Assembly (NCBI GenBank): GCA_030694525.1
Contig: JAUXYG010000059.1
Location: 1 to 53,720, forward strand
DNA from: Legionella sp.
Lineage (GTDB): Bacteria; Pseudomonadota; Gammaproteobacteria; Legionellales; Legionellaceae
Direction: 5' to 3'
DNA length: 53,720 nt
This document shows positions 10,501 through 20,449 of this stretch, piece by piece. Made by a program: the position numbers and the translations under genes. A model generated the notes under the pieces. The model ran no database searches, had not been told where the DNA came from, and worked only from the letters and a program-made list of their open reading frames with translations. The number at the start of each line of letters is the position of its first letter. Positions within the stretch are counted from its first letter, which is position 1.

Positions 10501-11000
10501 AAACTGCAATTGAAAAAATGGATAAAGAAACCCGCTCACGTCTTGAGACAACTTTTGACGAAGTCAATACATCATTTAAAGCACTTTTCCCCAGACTGTT
10601 TGGAGGTGGACGAGCACAGCTTGAATTGACTTGTGATAACCTGCTGGAAGCTGGTATTGTAGTAATGGCACAACCTCCCGGGAAACGTAATAGTACGATT
10701 CATTTACTCTCCGGTGGGGAAAAAGCAATGACTGCTGTAGCATTGGTGTTTGCGATTTTTCAACTCAATCCTTCACCATTTTGTATGTTAGATGAAGTGG
10801 ATGCACCTTTAGATGACGTAAATGTGGGGCGGTTTTGCGATTTAGTGAAAGAAATGTCACAATTCGTACAATTCCTGTTTATTACTCATAATAAGGTTAC
10901 TATGGAGTTGGCAGACCATTTAATTGGGGTGACTATGCGTGAGCCTGGGGTGTCACGACTAGTTGCAGTGGATGTGAAACAAGCTTTGACTATGGAGTAA
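7509..11000 (+). CDS. smc: Chromosome segregation ATPase SMC
   Basis: 1163 residues, the usual SMC length. Walker A GPNGCGKSN is at residues 31-39, followed by the QG and R-loop region; two long coiled coils flank a hinge at about 500-640 (from NRPANEGIKEWAD to the EMGLLARQQ boundary). The C-terminal head carries the ABC signature LLSGGEKA near 1066 and Walker B FCMLDEVDAP near 1093. SMC with ScpAB condenses and organises the chromosome; its presence implies this organism uses SMC and not MukB. It is followed after three bases by zipA, as in Pseudomonas-type smc-zipA arrangements. Confidence 0.97.
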   Translation: MHLKQLKLAGFKSFVDPTVVHFPSQLVAVVGPNGCGKSNIIDAVRWVMGESSAKNLRGESMIDVIFNGSSNRKSVGQASVELVFDNSLGRLTGPFASYGEIAVKRVVTRDGDSSYYLNGSRCRRKDITDIFLGTGAGARGYSIIGQGTISRLIEAKPEELRAFLEEAAGVSKYKERRRETLQRISHTRENLTRVADIREELDKQLARLERQAKAAERYTLLKEEEKLCRAEILALKWQEFAKQQLVKQQELQELAVIYEQHQSALTGLNAQRTDLNERLHDATDASQQIQTTFYQLGTEIARLEESMQQQERDKKRLEQDRQQLQDDWQKADEQLKQDNNDVAMSQLVAEELTTKMHLLNTRFKETQSSLDEEQEVYSEWERHGQEIHYKINQIKSDLQVARVKEQLLEQRKNQTLIRLEKINSEQNAIALEDIERTKISLEEQQVTLKESVSFDEKQLHLSLEQTNKVRAELQSTELELHRLQDEYHRMNTEYAALNASQRAARAGNRPANEGIKEWADKSRLIDILKVDSEWQAACEMVLDDALHAYVLEEFSDVWLHINACERQGESVVTLREPFKTSTYPKLAEKISGRIPATLHQLDHILTAQDLDEALQWIPELAAHESIVTLGGLWIGKGWVKCVIPKENDEMGLLARQQKINDLKIIVPQLQEQIEAQRALRDSYQHQVKLTISAYDQCQLNLNASNEALRTNQAALTANEQAFAHAQKMSYALLIEHEELNTVLEEISAESLETFEQIRLLESTLIDCEEQHTDFINKKERHRDKLLTYKNQLEETRTLLHQSEMQHNREQTKILQLTDRISREQERLNILQERLEGLALLFEQSLSPNLNLQEQLNEYLLRHSEVETQLTESRELLSELRQKLEEVEKKMVHFDHELKQLSEKISSTRMMEQELSVRASSVDEALQESGFTAHSILEYLPAGITQSMREEELLHLVEKMKRLGAINLAAIEEYATEQQRKIYLDEQYNDLSEALAILETAIEKMDKETRSRLETTFDEVNTSFKALFPRLFGGGRAQLELTCDNLLEAGIVVMAQPPGKRNSTIHLLSGGEKAMTAVALVFAIFQLNPSPFCMLDEVDAPLDDVNVGRFCDLVKEMSQFVQFLFITHNKVTMELADHLIGVTMREPGVSRLVAVDVKQALTME

Positions 11001-11003
11001 ATC

Positions 11004-11759
11004 ATGCAGGCAAATTGGAGCTTAATTCTTAATGTCCTGTTGTTAATTGGTGTTATCGGGGCCATAGCACGTTTAATGAAATCAAGAAAGCAGAGCTTAA
11101 GTACTGAACGCTTACAGCCAAATCTTGGTAAAGTTGAGAATAGCCCTTATGATGCGCAACCTTTTAATGACGACATCATTGCCGTACGTAAAGTGAACCG
11201 TGAAGAGGTTATTGGTGACATAACCGATAAACAGCAGCCAGATATTCAACTGTCGTCTCAGCCGGCGAAACCGCAATTAATTTTGGACCATGATAAAGAG
11301 GTTGTTAAAGAGACAATAAAAATTGAGACGAATGCGCCTGAAACAGTCATGATGTTTTTATTAGCCAAAGAAAAGAGGCAGTTTGCAGGATACGAGTTAC
11401 TACAAACCGTACTTGCAGCAGGCTTAAGATTTGGAGAAGGGCATTTATTTCACCGGCATCAGTTCTCAAATGGTCAGGGTCCGGTGTTATGTAGCCTTGC
11501 TGCGGCTACTGCAACCGGAGTTTTTGATTTACAAAACATAGGTGCGTTTAGTGTGCGAGGACTCTGTTTATTTATGCATGCGTCTAAAAATCCCGGTGTT
11601 GATGCAGAGCGGTTCTCGATTATGCTGGAAACCGCACGATTATTAAGCGAAGGTCTTGATGCCCATTTGCTGGATGATAATCGTAAACCCCTAACTTCAG
11701 AGCGGATCGCACTGTACCATCAATCATTAAATATTGAACAGGAAGAATTTACAATTTAG
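11004..11759 (+). CDS. zipA: Cell division protein ZipA
   Basis: 251 residues: an N-terminal membrane anchor (ANWSLILNVLLLIGVIGAIARLM), a basic then Pro/Gln/Lys-rich linker, and a C-terminal FtsZ-binding domain (about 110-245) with VMMFLLAKEKRQFAGYELLQ and the FGEGHLFHRHQ motif typical of ZipA. ZipA tethers FtsZ filaments to the inner membrane in gammaproteobacteria. It begins three bases after the smc stop, so the two are almost certainly cotranscribed. The DNA ligase gene ligA, which often follows zipA, is not here: a hairpin and then murF come next. Confidence 0.93.
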   Translation: MQANWSLILNVLLLIGVIGAIARLMKSRKQSLSTERLQPNLGKVENSPYDAQPFNDDIIAVRKVNREEVIGDITDKQQPDIQLSSQPAKPQLILDHDKEVVKETIKIETNAPETVMMFLLAKEKRQFAGYELLQTVLAAGLRFGEGHLFHRHQFSNGQGPVLCSLAAATATGVFDLQNIGAFSVRGLCLFMHASKNPGVDAERFSIMLETARLLSEGLDAHLLDDNRKPLTSERIALYHQSLNIEQEEFTI

Positions 11760-11784
11760 TGACCTGGCTAATTGTACCAGATAG

Positions 11785-11810
11785 AGCCTGGGAGTAATCT
11801 TCTCCAGGCT
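11785..11810 (+). terminator. Hairpin after zipA, probable terminator
   Basis: AGCCTGGGAG and CTCCAGGCT pair with one bulged G and a seven-base loop, 26 bases past the zipA stop. The following GTATTTAATAATTTGTTTTG is T-rich but interrupted. It would separate the smc-zipA transcript from murF. Confidence 0.55.
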
Positions 11811-11960
11811 GTATTTAATAATTTGTTTTGTTTAATAAGCATCTGTAAGAAACGCATCAGAAAAAACACAAAAATAATATCTTATCGCTCCTTGAACGAT
11901 TCATCTTGAACTATAAGCGGGAGTGTTAGTACACTAGACTTTTAGGACTATATTAATACT

Positions 11961-13286
11961 ATGAATCTACATACTATAGCAGCACTTCTAGCGCAGTCAT
12001 GCGATCTTGACACTGAAATTACAGGCGTATGTACCGACAGTCGCAAGGTTAAGCCCGGAAATTTGTTTATCGCGCTGCAAGGCGAGTTTTTTGATGGCCA
12101 TGCATTTATTAAAGAGGTTCAGGACAAGGGCGCAATCGCAGCTGTGGTAAACCGCGCAATTGAGGGAATAGATATTCCTCAATTTGTAGTGCCAGATCCG
12201 TTAATGGCTTTAGCAAAATTAGCCACCGCTCATCGGCAAAATATGCATTGCCCGGTTATTGCATTAACCGGATCAAATGGTAAAACCACTGTTAAAGAGA
12301 TGATTGCTGCAATCTTGCCAAAGCCATCTATAGCAACTAAAGGCAATCTCAATAATCATATAGGGGCGCCACTTAGCGTTCTGGAATTGGAACCGCAACA
12401 TCGTTATGCTGTTTTTGAATTGGGAGCAAATCATATTGGTGAAATTGCGCATACGGTTGCAATCGTTCGACCCGACGTCACTTTGATTAATAATATTGGC
12501 CCAGCACATGTCGAAGGTTTTGGATCAATCGATGGGGTGGCTCGGGCCAAAGGAGAAATTTACCAGGGATTAAGTCCAGATGGAATTGCAGTCATCAATG
12601 ATGATGATGCCTATTCCCATTTCTGGGATGACCTGGTAGCTGATAAAAAAACCTTACGTTTTTCTGCCAATCATCCGGCAGATGTCTATGCTCAGGACAT
12701 TCGTCTGGATACCCATGGCCGTGCTCATTTCTGTCTGGTGTTACCTAATGGTATTTCAGATATCGAATTACAGGTTCCCGGGGCACATAATGTGCGGAAT
12801 GCATTGGCCGCCGCTGCCTGTTGTTATGCGATAGGAATCTCACCAAGTGATATTAAAAATGGCTTAAGTCAATTTGATGGTGTTGCGGGAAGAATGACGA
12901 TTTTAAGTGGGAAAAATAAATCTGTAATTATCGATGATACCTATAATGCTAATTTACGCTCTGTACTTACTGCTTTGGACGTTTTATCGACGCGTCCGGG
13001 CAAAAAAATATTTGTTTTTGGAGATATGGGTGAATTAGGGGAATGGGCCACCCAACACCACCAAGAGGTTGGATTAGCAGCAAGACGACTAGGAATTGAT
13101 GCGCTGTTTAGCTGTGGTACTTTGAGTCAGCTGGCTTCAGAGGCATTTGGTGGTGGCCAGCATTTTTTAAACCAGGACGAATTGGTTCTTAATTTAGTCA
13201 ATGAGTTGTCTTCTGATACTACTGTACTGGTAAAAGGATCGCGTTCCAGCGCTATGGAAAAAATTGTGCATAAACTGCTTAATTGA
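11961..13286 (+). CDS. murF: UDP-N-acetylmuramoyl-tripeptide-D-alanyl-D-alanine ligase
   Basis: 441 residues with the Mur ligase three-domain pattern: N-terminal UDP-binding domain (CTDSRKVKPGNLFIALQGEFFDGH), P-loop ALTGSNGKTTVKEM at about 101-114, NHIGAPLSVL and FELGANHIGEI in the central ATPase domain, and the C-terminal DDTYNANLRSV and FGDMGELGEWA motifs specific to MurF. It adds D-Ala-D-Ala to UDP-MurNAc-tripeptide, the last cytoplasmic step before MraY. It is the first gene of the dcw segment here; murE is not upstream, where many relatives have it. A 200-base gap before it probably contains its promoter. Confidence 0.97.
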   Translation: MNLHTIAALLAQSCDLDTEITGVCTDSRKVKPGNLFIALQGEFFDGHAFIKEVQDKGAIAAVVNRAIEGIDIPQFVVPDPLMALAKLATAHRQNMHCPVIALTGSNGKTTVKEMIAAILPKPSIATKGNLNNHIGAPLSVLELEPQHRYAVFELGANHIGEIAHTVAIVRPDVTLINNIGPAHVEGFGSIDGVARAKGEIYQGLSPDGIAVINDDDAYSHFWDDLVADKKTLRFSANHPADVYAQDIRLDTHGRAHFCLVLPNGISDIELQVPGAHNVRNALAAAACCYAIGISPSDIKNGLSQFDGVAGRMTILSGKNKSVIIDDTYNANLRSVLTALDVLSTRPGKKIFVFGDMGELGEWATQHHQEVGLAARRLGIDALFSCGTLSQLASEAFGGGQHFLNQDELVLNLVNELSSDTTVLVKGSRSSAMEKIVHKLLN

Positions 13287-13390
13287 ATGAGGATGAGTGT
13301 GATATGCTTGGCCGCTTTTTGCCCCATTAGGCGCTGTGCGTGATTAATAATTAGAATTGATAACGGCTACAATTAACAAGAGGAACGATT

Positions 13391-14476
13391 ATGCTCTATT
13401 GGCTAACGCAATTGTTTCAAGGACAATATCATGCGTTAAGAGTTTTTCAATACCTAACTTTTAGGTCAATTCTTGCCTCATTGACCGCCTTAATGGTCGG
13501 ATTATTATGCGGCCCATTAATGATCAGATGGTTGCGTGGATTACAAATCGGTCAGATGGTTAGAAATGATGGCCCCCAATCCCATTTATCAAAAGCAGGT
13601 ACGCCCACTATGGGTGGCGTGTTGATTTTATTGGCGGTTACTGTCAGTTGTCTGCTCTGGTGTGACTTGCGTCAGTCTAATCTCTGGGTGGTTCTGTTGG
13701 TTACATTAGCCAATGGCCTGGTGGGGTGGGTAGACGATTATCGTAAACTTGTTCTTAAGAATAGTAAGGGCTTGCCCGGTCGCTGGAAATATTTCTGGCA
13801 ATCAGCCATAGCACTCGTTGCCGTTATTTATCTATACATGAATGCAAGTTTACCCGTACACACGCAGTTAACTATTCCTTTCTTTAAGACTGTAACCTGG
13901 GATTTAGGGCTTTTATTTCCTGTTTTGGCTTATTTTGTCATTGTGGGCAGCAGTAATGCAGTTAATTTAACCGATGGCCTTGATGGTTTGGCCATTATGC
14001 CTATCGTGATGGTCGCTGGCGCTTTAGGTATTTTTGCCTATGCCTCAAGCAATGTGGTTCATTCTTATTATTTAGGTATCCCTTTTGTTCCTAATACTGG
14101 GGAGCTTACTATTTTCTGTTCCTCAATTGTAGGCGCAGGGTTGGGTTTTCTGTGGTACAACAGCTATCCTGCGCAAGTGTTCATGGGGGATGTGGGCTCG
14201 TTAGCATTGGGCGCGGCTCTTGGAGTTGTCGCTGTAGTCATAAGACAGGAACTTGTGTTATTAATAATGGGTGGGTTATTTGTTATCGAAACAATATCCG
14301 TAATTTTGCAAGTGGGCTATTTTAAATTAACTCATGGCAAGCGGTTGTTTCGCATGGCTCCATTACATCATCATTTTGAATTAAAGGGCTGGTCGGAACC
14401 TAAAGTAATTGTCAGGTTTTGGATTATTACTGTTGTATTTGTGTTATGCGGTTTGGCTACTTTAAAACTTCGATAG
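13391..14476 (+). CDS. mraY: Phospho-N-acetylmuramoyl-pentapeptide transferase
   Basis: 361 residues, polytopic with about ten membrane segments, and the family hallmarks: [10 protein letters not shown] near residues 71-80, the loop GWVDDYRKL with the Asp pair, [13 protein letters not shown] in the middle, and the C-terminal [14 protein letters not shown]. MraY transfers phospho-MurNAc-pentapeptide to undecaprenyl phosphate, making lipid I. The ATG is preceded by a good SD (AAGAGGAACG). A 104-base gap separates it from murF, the longest gap within this mur-fts run before ftsZ; murD follows after 13 bases. Confidence 0.97.
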   Translation: MLYWLTQLFQGQYHALRVFQYLTFRSILASLTALMVGLLCGPLMIRWLRGLQIGQMVRNDGPQSHLSKAGTPTMGGVLILLAVTVSCLLWCDLRQSNLWVVLLVTLANGLVGWVDDYRKLVLKNSKGLPGRWKYFWQSAIALVAVIYLYMNASLPVHTQLTIPFFKTVTWDLGLLFPVLAYFVIVGSSNAVNLTDGLDGLAIMPIVMVAGALGIFAYASSNVVHSYYLGIPFVPNTGELTIFCSSIVGAGLGFLWYNSYPAQVFMGDVGSLALGAALGVVAVVIRQELVLLIMGGLFVIETISVILQVGYFKLTHGKRLFRMAPLHHHFELKGWSEPKVIVRFWIITVVFVLCGLATLKLR

Positions 14477-14489
14477 GCTAGGTGCATTC

Positions 14490-15833
14490 ATGAAACAATC
14501 GTTATACCTGGTTGCAGGTTTAGGTAAGACAGGGCTCTCAATAGCGCGTTATTTACAAAGAAGAGGTCATGAGTTTCGTGTATTTGATACACGAAAAGAG
14601 GCTCCTAATCTTGCGGAGTTTCGTCAAGAATTTCCTCACGTAGTTTTATATCAGGAACACTTCCCAGAAACAGCGTTTAGCGAAATAACGGATATTATTA
14701 CCAGTCCTGGTTTGCCATTGGATACTCCTTTTATGAAAAAGGCAATGCAGGAAGGGATCGCGGTTTACGGAGATATTGAATGTCTTGCTCGTGAAATTAA
14801 AGCACCCGTAGTGGCTATTACTGGAACCAATGGCAAATCGACTGTTACAACATTAGTTGGCGAAATGGCAAAGGCGGCGGGATTTAAAGTGGCGGTGGCC
14901 GGTAATATTGGAAATCCGGTTCTGGATATATTAGACGATGGTCAAAATTATGACTTATGGGTTTTGGAGCTCTCTAGCTTTCAGCTGGATTTAACTTTTT
15001 CTTTGGCACCAGCGGTTGCAACAATTTTAAATATAAGCCCTGATCATCTTGACCGACATCATACTCTCGATGCGTATATTCAGGCGAAACAGCGTATTTA
15101 TAGCCATGCTCAAGTTGCTTTATATAATCGGGATGATGAGTGCACCTCACCCGCTAAAGAATATGATATTGGTTTAAAAAGCATCTCTTTTGGTAATAAT
15201 GCACCTACCCCAGAGAATTGGGGATTGATTGCGCATGATGGTGAGTTTGCGCTTGCTAAAGGTTCTGAGAGGATAATCCCCGTAACGTCTTTGAAAATTA
15301 AAGGTGTGCATAATTGGATGAATGCACTAGCAGCCTGTGCTTTGGCTGAAACTGCTGGTATCCCATTGCAGCACATTATCTCAGTATTAGAAACGTTCCC
15401 TGGATTATCACATCGATGTCAATGGGTACGTTCTTTAGATGATGTTGACTGGATTAATGATTCCAAGGGAACAAATATTGGTGCAACAATCTCCGCTATT
15501 AATGGAATAGGAGGCTCTATGCAAGGAAAAATTATTCTTATCGCTGGAGGTCAGGGAAAAGGAGCTGAATTCAATGATTTGATCCCACCCGTTGCTGAAT
15601 TTGTTCGCTCAATCGTCTTGATCGGAGAAGATGCGAATAAACTTGAAACTGTTTTGGGCCCAATTGTGCCAACCATCCACGCTTCTTCTCTTGATAATGC
15701 AGTGGTATTGGCAAGGGCCCAAGCAAAGCCTGGCGATGTGGTGCTGCTTTCACCCGCTTGCGCCAGTCTGGATATGTTTCGTGATTTCAATCATAGGGGT
15801 GAAGCATTCACCTCTGCTGTTAACGGATTATAG
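14490..15833 (+). CDS. murD: UDP-N-acetylmuramoylalanine-D-glutamate ligase
   Basis: 447 residues. An N-terminal Rossmann-like domain (VAGLGKTGLSIARYL) is followed by the Mur ligase P-loop AITGTNGKSTVTTL at about residues 109-122, then LELSSFQLD and ISPDHLDRH, and the C-terminal NDSKGTNIGATISAI and LLSPACASLDMFRDFNHRGE, which are the MurD signatures. It adds D-Glu to UDP-MurNAc-L-Ala. The order mraY-murD-ftsW is the conserved dcw order, and ftsW starts five bases after its stop. Confidence 0.97.
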   Translation: MKQSLYLVAGLGKTGLSIARYLQRRGHEFRVFDTRKEAPNLAEFRQEFPHVVLYQEHFPETAFSEITDIITSPGLPLDTPFMKKAMQEGIAVYGDIECLAREIKAPVVAITGTNGKSTVTTLVGEMAKAAGFKVAVAGNIGNPVLDILDDGQNYDLWVLELSSFQLDLTFSLAPAVATILNISPDHLDRHHTLDAYIQAKQRIYSHAQVALYNRDDECTSPAKEYDIGLKSISFGNNAPTPENWGLIAHDGEFALAKGSERIIPVTSLKIKGVHNWMNALAACALAETAGIPLQHIISVLETFPGLSHRCQWVRSLDDVDWINDSKGTNIGATISAINGIGGSMQGKIILIAGGQGKGAEFNDLIPPVAEFVRSIVLIGEDANKLETVLGPIVPTIHASSLDNAVVLARAQAKPGDVVLLSPACASLDMFRDFNHRGEAFTSAVNGL

Positions 15834-15838
15834 TCAGC

Positions 15839-17014
15839 ATGCGGCCCAGACATTTAAATCAAAGAGGTAAACCGGTCAGTAAACCCATTTCTCTTTATGA
15901 TAAATGGTTAATTGGTGCTGTGTTTGGTTTGTTGATTATCGGTTTGATGATGGTTGCCTCGAGTTCAGTAATGATTTCAACGAAATACTTTCATCAACCT
16001 TTTCATTTTCTGATAAGGCAAGCGTGCTATTTATTTGCCGGATTAATGGTTGCATTGATTATTATTCGCACGGACAGCAGTTTTTGGGAAAAAATTAGCA
16101 TGCCCATGCTAATTATCTGTCTGATTATGCTTTTAATAGTATTAGTTCCGGGCATAGGCCGCTCGGTTAACGGCAGCCGAAGATGGTTAGCTTTTGGTCC
16201 TATAGGTATTCAGGTATCAGAAATGGCTAAATTGACTATGATTTTTTATTTGGCTGGATATCTAGTGCGTCAGCAGAAGGCGGTAACCGAAAGTATTATT
16301 GGTTTTATTAAACCGATGATGATTTTGGGTTTGGTATCAGTTTTATTGCTTATGGAGCCGGATTTTGGAGCTACGGTTGTTATTTCCGGTACCGTGATGG
16401 CTATGCTTTTCCTGGCGGGAGTCAAGTTACGGTATTATATTGGTTTACTGCTGGTGGTGATCGTGGCATTGGCGTTGTTGGCCATTTCTTCACCCTATCG
16501 TGTGGCTCGACTTACTGCTTTTCTAGACCCCTGGGCTGACCAGTATAATAGTGGCTACCAACTGACCCAATCGCTTATTGCCTTTGGCAGAGGAGGGTGG
16601 TTTGGTTCTGGATTAGGTGAGAGTATTCAAAAACTATTATATCTCCCTGAAGCCCATACCGATTTTTTATTCGCTGTTTTGGCTGAGGAGCTGGGTTTAT
16701 TCGGCATTTTAGTTGTAATGACATTGTATAGTATACTTGTAATTAGAGGATTGACGATAGCATACACTGCTCATACTCAAGAGCGTTTGTTTGCTTCATT
16801 TACAGCATATGGTTTGACCTTTTGGCTGGCACTACAAGCTGCAATTAATATGGGTGTTAATGCAGGATTATTGCCAACCAAAGGATTGACTCTGCCACTT
16901 CTTAGTTATGGGGGTGCCAGTATGGTTATTAATTGTGTGGTTATCGCATTGTTGTTGCGAATTGATCATGAAAATCGTTGGCAATCTCTGGGATTGAGAA
17001 CGCTTGCGGCATAA
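15839..17014 (+). CDS. ftsW: Septal peptidoglycan glycosyltransferase FtsW (SEDS family)
   Basis: 391 residues with a short basic cytoplasmic N-terminus and about ten membrane helices. Family motifs include NGSRRWLAFGPIGIQVSE, the catalytic-loop area MEPDFGATVVI, YNSGYQLTQSLIAFGRGGWFGSGLG, and the C-terminal LLPTKGLTLPLLSYGG. FtsW polymerises lipid II with its partner FtsI at the septum. FtsI itself is not in the window. The gene sits between murD and murC; murG, normally between ftsW and murC, is absent. Confidence 0.96.
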   Translation: MRPRHLNQRGKPVSKPISLYDKWLIGAVFGLLIIGLMMVASSSVMISTKYFHQPFHFLIRQACYLFAGLMVALIIIRTDSSFWEKISMPMLIICLIMLLIVLVPGIGRSVNGSRRWLAFGPIGIQVSEMAKLTMIFYLAGYLVRQQKAVTESIIGFIKPMMILGLVSVLLLMEPDFGATVVISGTVMAMLFLAGVKLRYYIGLLLVVIVALALLAISSPYRVARLTAFLDPWADQYNSGYQLTQSLIAFGRGGWFGSGLGESIQKLLYLPEAHTDFLFAVLAEELGLFGILVVMTLYSILVIRGLTIAYTAHTQERLFASFTAYGLTFWLALQAAINMGVNAGLLPTKGLTLPLLSYGGASMVINCVVIALLLRIDHENRWQSLGLRTLAA

Positions 17015-17025
17015 GGGGAAAGTGT

Positions 17026-18435
17026 GTGAATAACTTAGGACAATTTTTATCTCCAAGGATGGGGCACGTTGAGCAAATCCACTTTGTTGGTATTGGCGGG
17101 GTTGGCATGTGTGGCATTGCTGAAATGCTGCATAATGAGGGCTATCGCATTACTGGTTCCGATTTAGGAGAGGGGGCTACTGTACAACGCCTGAAGTCGT
17201 TAGGTATTCAGGTGTTTATGGGGCACCGCGTTGAAAACATTCAAGGCGCCGATGTAGTGGTTCGTTCCTCGGCAGTGGATATGAATAATCCTGAAATCGC
17301 CGCAGCGCGTGAATTAATGATTCCAGTGATTCCTCGAGCTGCGATGTTAGCTGAGCTGATGAGATTCAGACATGGGATTGCGATTGCAGGAACACATGGC
17401 AAAACAACGACAACAAGTCTGGTGAGTAGCGTTCTGGCCGAAGGCGGTCTTGATCCAAGTTATGTAATTGGTGGGAAGTTAAATAGCAGTGGTACCAATG
17501 CGCAGTTAGGAAAATCTGCCTATTTTGTAGTTGAAGCGGATGAAAGTGACGCTTCTTTTTTGTTTTTAAAACCGATGATGGCTGTTGTTACCAATATTGA
17601 TGCGGATCATATGGAAACATATGATGGAAATTTTGATAAATTACGCACTACATTTCTTGAGTTTTTACATCATCTGCCTTTTTATGGCTTGGCCGTTGTT
17701 TGTATTGAAGATGAAGAAATTCGTAAAATATTACCTGCAATTCAACGCCCGACTTTGACCTATGGTTTTCGCGAAGATGCTCATTATCGTGCAATAAACT
17801 GGACCCAAAGTGGGATGCTCAGTGAATTTACCGTGGTGAGACCGTCTCCCCATTTAGCAATTACTATCCAGTTTCAATATCCTGGACGACATAATGTCCT
17901 CAATGCATTAGCATCGATTGCCATTGCAACCGAGCTTGGTGTTGATAATGATTCAATTATTCGTGGATTAAAGAAATTTCAGGGTGTTGGACGACGCTTT
18001 CAAATGTTGGGTGAGCGACAATTTGAAAAAGGTTCTGCTTTGGTGGTTGATGATTATGGTCATCACCCACAGGAAATTCTCTCCACGATAGACGCGTTCA
18101 GAAAAGTCTGGCCAGAGAAACGTCTTGTTCATGTATTTCAGCCACACCGTTATACCAGAACGCAATCGTTACATAATCAATTTGTCGATGTGTTAAGCCT
18201 TTCCGATGAGTTGTTGTTGTTTGATATATATTCAGCGGGTGAGACTGCTATCCCTGGTATTAGCAGTGAAGAGCTGGCCAAAAAAATCAGGACTAATGAG
18301 AAACGCGTCACTATGGTAAATGAAGACTCATTGATGACCAAACTGGATGAGTATATTAAAGATGGTGATGTCATTTTAATGCAAGGAGCAGGAAGTATTG
18401 GCCAAATGGCAGTAAATCTGATGAAAAAAATGTGA
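17026..18435 (+). CDS. murC: UDP-N-acetylmuramate-L-alanine ligase
   Basis: The start is placed at GTG 17026 because AGGGGAA (17014-17020) lies at the right spacing; an ATG at 17059 is possible, and an upstream in-frame codon inside ftsW is unlikely. This gives 469 residues. Motifs: HFVGIGGVGMCGIAEML (Rossmann start), P-loop IAGTHGKTTTTSL, VEADESDASF, TNIDADHMETY, and C-terminal DDYGHHPQEI and FQPHRYTRTQ. MurC joins L-Ala to UDP-MurNAc, the first committed peptide step. The SD overlaps the last base of the ftsW stop, showing tight coupling. Confidence 0.96.
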   Translation: MNNLGQFLSPRMGHVEQIHFVGIGGVGMCGIAEMLHNEGYRITGSDLGEGATVQRLKSLGIQVFMGHRVENIQGADVVVRSSAVDMNNPEIAAARELMIPVIPRAAMLAELMRFRHGIAIAGTHGKTTTTSLVSSVLAEGGLDPSYVIGGKLNSSGTNAQLGKSAYFVVEADESDASFLFLKPMMAVVTNIDADHMETYDGNFDKLRTTFLEFLHHLPFYGLAVVCIEDEEIRKILPAIQRPTLTYGFREDAHYRAINWTQSGMLSEFTVVRPSPHLAITIQFQYPGRHNVLNALASIAIATELGVDNDSIIRGLKKFQGVGRRFQMLGERQFEKGSALVVDDYGHHPQEILSTIDAFRKVWPEKRLVHVFQPHRYTRTQSLHNQFVDVLSLSDELLLFDIYSAGETAIPGISSEELAKKIRTNEKRVTMVNEDSLMTKLDEYIKDGDVILMQGAGSIGQMAVNLMKKM

Positions 18436-19355
18436 GAATGACCATGAGCACAACGGAAAAGGAATGTAGTGTTGCAATGGAGTGCCAGGGCGTTTTACTG
18501 TTTAATGAGTCGTTGGTTCATTATAATACCTGGCGAGTTGGCGGTCCTGCCGCACGGCTTTATAAACCAGCCCATGTCGCCGATTTGGCCTTATTTTTAC
18601 GGCAAATTCCAAGCACTGAACCGATTGTTTGGTTAGGACTTGGTTCGAACTCTCTGATTCGCGATAAAGGATTTGCCGGAACTATAATTTTGACGCAAGG
18701 CTGCCTGAAAGACATTAGTTTGCTGGATGAGCAGACTATAAAAGTTGAAGCGGGGGTATCCTGTGCTTCCATGGCTCGTTTTTCGGCGCGCAATAACTTA
18801 ACTGGCGGTGAGTTTTGGGCTGGAATACCAGGAACAATGGGCGGGGCTCTGCGTATGAACGCGGGGTGTCATGGAACCGAAACCTGGGAATCGGTCATTG
18901 CGGTAGAAACCATAAATCGGCAAGGTGAAATTAAAGTACGTAAACCGCAAGAGTTTGATATTGCTTATCGCCATGTTTCAGGTTTGAATGAGGAATGGTT
19001 TATCTCCGCAACCCTTAGATTAACCCCTGGAAGTAAAGAAATATCATTGCAAAAAATAAAGGATCTGTTGGCTCATCGAGCAAATACCCAACCAACAAAC
19101 GAATACAATTGTGGTTCTGTTTTTAGAAATCCACCCGGAAACTTTGCCGCAAAACTTATTGAAACATGCGGTTTAAAAGGAATTACCATTGGTGGCGCTA
19201 TGGTCTCACAAAAGCATGCCAATTTTATTATCAACCATCAGGGTGAGGCATCTGCTGCAGATATTGAAGCGTTGATTTATTTGGTGCAAACTAAAGTTCG
19301 TGAGCAAACAAAAATTGAGTTGATGCACGAAGTACATATTATTGGAGACTGTTAA
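18432..19355 (+). CDS. murB: UDP-N-acetylenolpyruvoylglucosamine reductase
   Basis: 307 residues of the type I/II MurB FAD protein. It has NTWRVGGPA near residues 33-41, [11 protein letters not shown] for FAD binding, [18 protein letters not shown], and the C-terminal [18 protein letters not shown] with the conserved Ser. MurB reduces UDP-GlcNAc-enolpyruvate to UDP-MurNAc. The ATG at 18432 overlaps the murC stop as ATGA; ATGs at 18438 and 18444 are alternative starts in the same frame. The overlap points to translational coupling. Confidence 0.95.
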   Translation: MRMTMSTTEKECSVAMECQGVLLFNESLVHYNTWRVGGPAARLYKPAHVADLALFLRQIPSTEPIVWLGLGSNSLIRDKGFAGTIILTQGCLKDISLLDEQTIKVEAGVSCASMARFSARNNLTGGEFWAGIPGTMGGALRMNAGCHGTETWESVIAVETINRQGEIKVRKPQEFDIAYRHVSGLNEEWFISATLRLTPGSKEISLQKIKDLLAHRANTQPTNEYNCGSVFRNPPGNFAAKLIETCGLKGITIGGAMVSQKHANFIINHQGEASAADIEALIYLVQTKVREQTKIELMHEVHIIGDC

Positions 19356-20449
19356 TGTCTAATCTTATCAACCTGGTATTGCTTTACGGCGGAAAATCCG
19401 GTGAGCATGAAATTTCATTAATTTCCGCGGCTTCAGTTTTGAGTTATTTGAGTCCAAAAAAATATCATATTATACCTGTTGCTATGGATAAAAACGGACA
19501 GTTTCATTTGCATCAGTATGAAGATTTGTTGGCTTTTAGCGATAAACTTCCCGTAATCACAAAACAATCAAAACCCTTAGAGAGTTTATTTGTAAATGGT
19601 CGTTTATCTGTCGATGCGGATGTGGTTTTTCCCGTAGTTCATGGTCCTTTATATGAAGACGGTTGTTTGCAGGGTTTATTGGAATTAGCAGGCGTTGCCT
19701 ATGTGGGATGCGAGGTATTGTCCTCAGCTATCGGGATGGATAAGGATATGGCGCGTCGCCTTGCCTGTATTAATGGACTTAAGTCTGCTCAATATAAAGT
19801 CTTATCCTGGCATACTGATGCTGAGAAGCGGAAACAATTTTGCCATGATGTTGCAAATGAACTAGGTTTGCCATTATTTGTCAAACCCTGCTCTTTAGGT
19901 TCCAGTGTGGGGATTCACAAAGCTAAAGATATGGCTGAATTAATATCTGCTGTGAATGATGCCTTACGTTATGATGAAGAAATTCTGGTTGAGGAATTTA
20001 TTCCTGGTCGTGAAATTGAACTGGCCGTGTTAGAAAACTCATTACCATCAGCACCTCCCAGAGTAAGTGCGATAGGTGAAATAAAAGTAAATCATCCCGA
20101 TGGCTTTTATTCGTATACCGCAAAATATCTTGAGAGCGGGGCCACTGATTTAATTATTCCAGCAGAGGTATCCAGTCATTTGGCAGAACGATTAAAACAG
20201 GCTGCAGCTGATATTTTTACTCGTTTAAAATGCAAAGGTTTGGCTCGAGTTGATTTTTTTGTTAACGATCAAACCAATGAAATTTATTTTAATGAAATCA
20301 ATACATTACCGGGATTCACGCCTATCAGCATGTACCCCAAGCTGTGGCAGGAAAGCGGCATTAAATATCCCGATTTACTTGATGAACTCATTAATTTGGC
20401 ACAAATTCATCATCATTGTCGGCAACATCTGGTGACTGATTACCTGTGA
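19355..20449 (+). CDS. ddl: D-alanine-D-alanine ligase
   Basis: 364 residues, ATP-grasp fold: N-terminal [29 protein letters not shown], the ATP-binding [30 protein letters not shown], and the C-terminal metal-binding [20 protein letters not shown]. It makes the D-Ala-D-Ala that MurF uses. Length is that of the DdlA type, longer than the ~306-residue DdlB usually found in the dcw cluster. Its ATG shares one base with the murB stop (TAATG). Confidence 0.96.
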   Translation: MSNLINLVLLYGGKSGEHEISLISAASVLSYLSPKKYHIIPVAMDKNGQFHLHQYEDLLAFSDKLPVITKQSKPLESLFVNGRLSVDADVVFPVVHGPLYEDGCLQGLLELAGVAYVGCEVLSSAIGMDKDMARRLACINGLKSAQYKVLSWHTDAEKRKQFCHDVANELGLPLFVKPCSLGSSVGIHKAKDMAELISAVNDALRYDEEILVEEFIPGREIELAVLENSLPSAPPRVSAIGEIKVNHPDGFYSYTAKYLESGATDLIIPAEVSSHLAERLKQAAADIFTRLKCKGLARVDFFVNDQTNEIYFNEINTLPGFTPISMYPKLWQESGIKYPDLLDELINLAQIHHHCRQHLVTDYL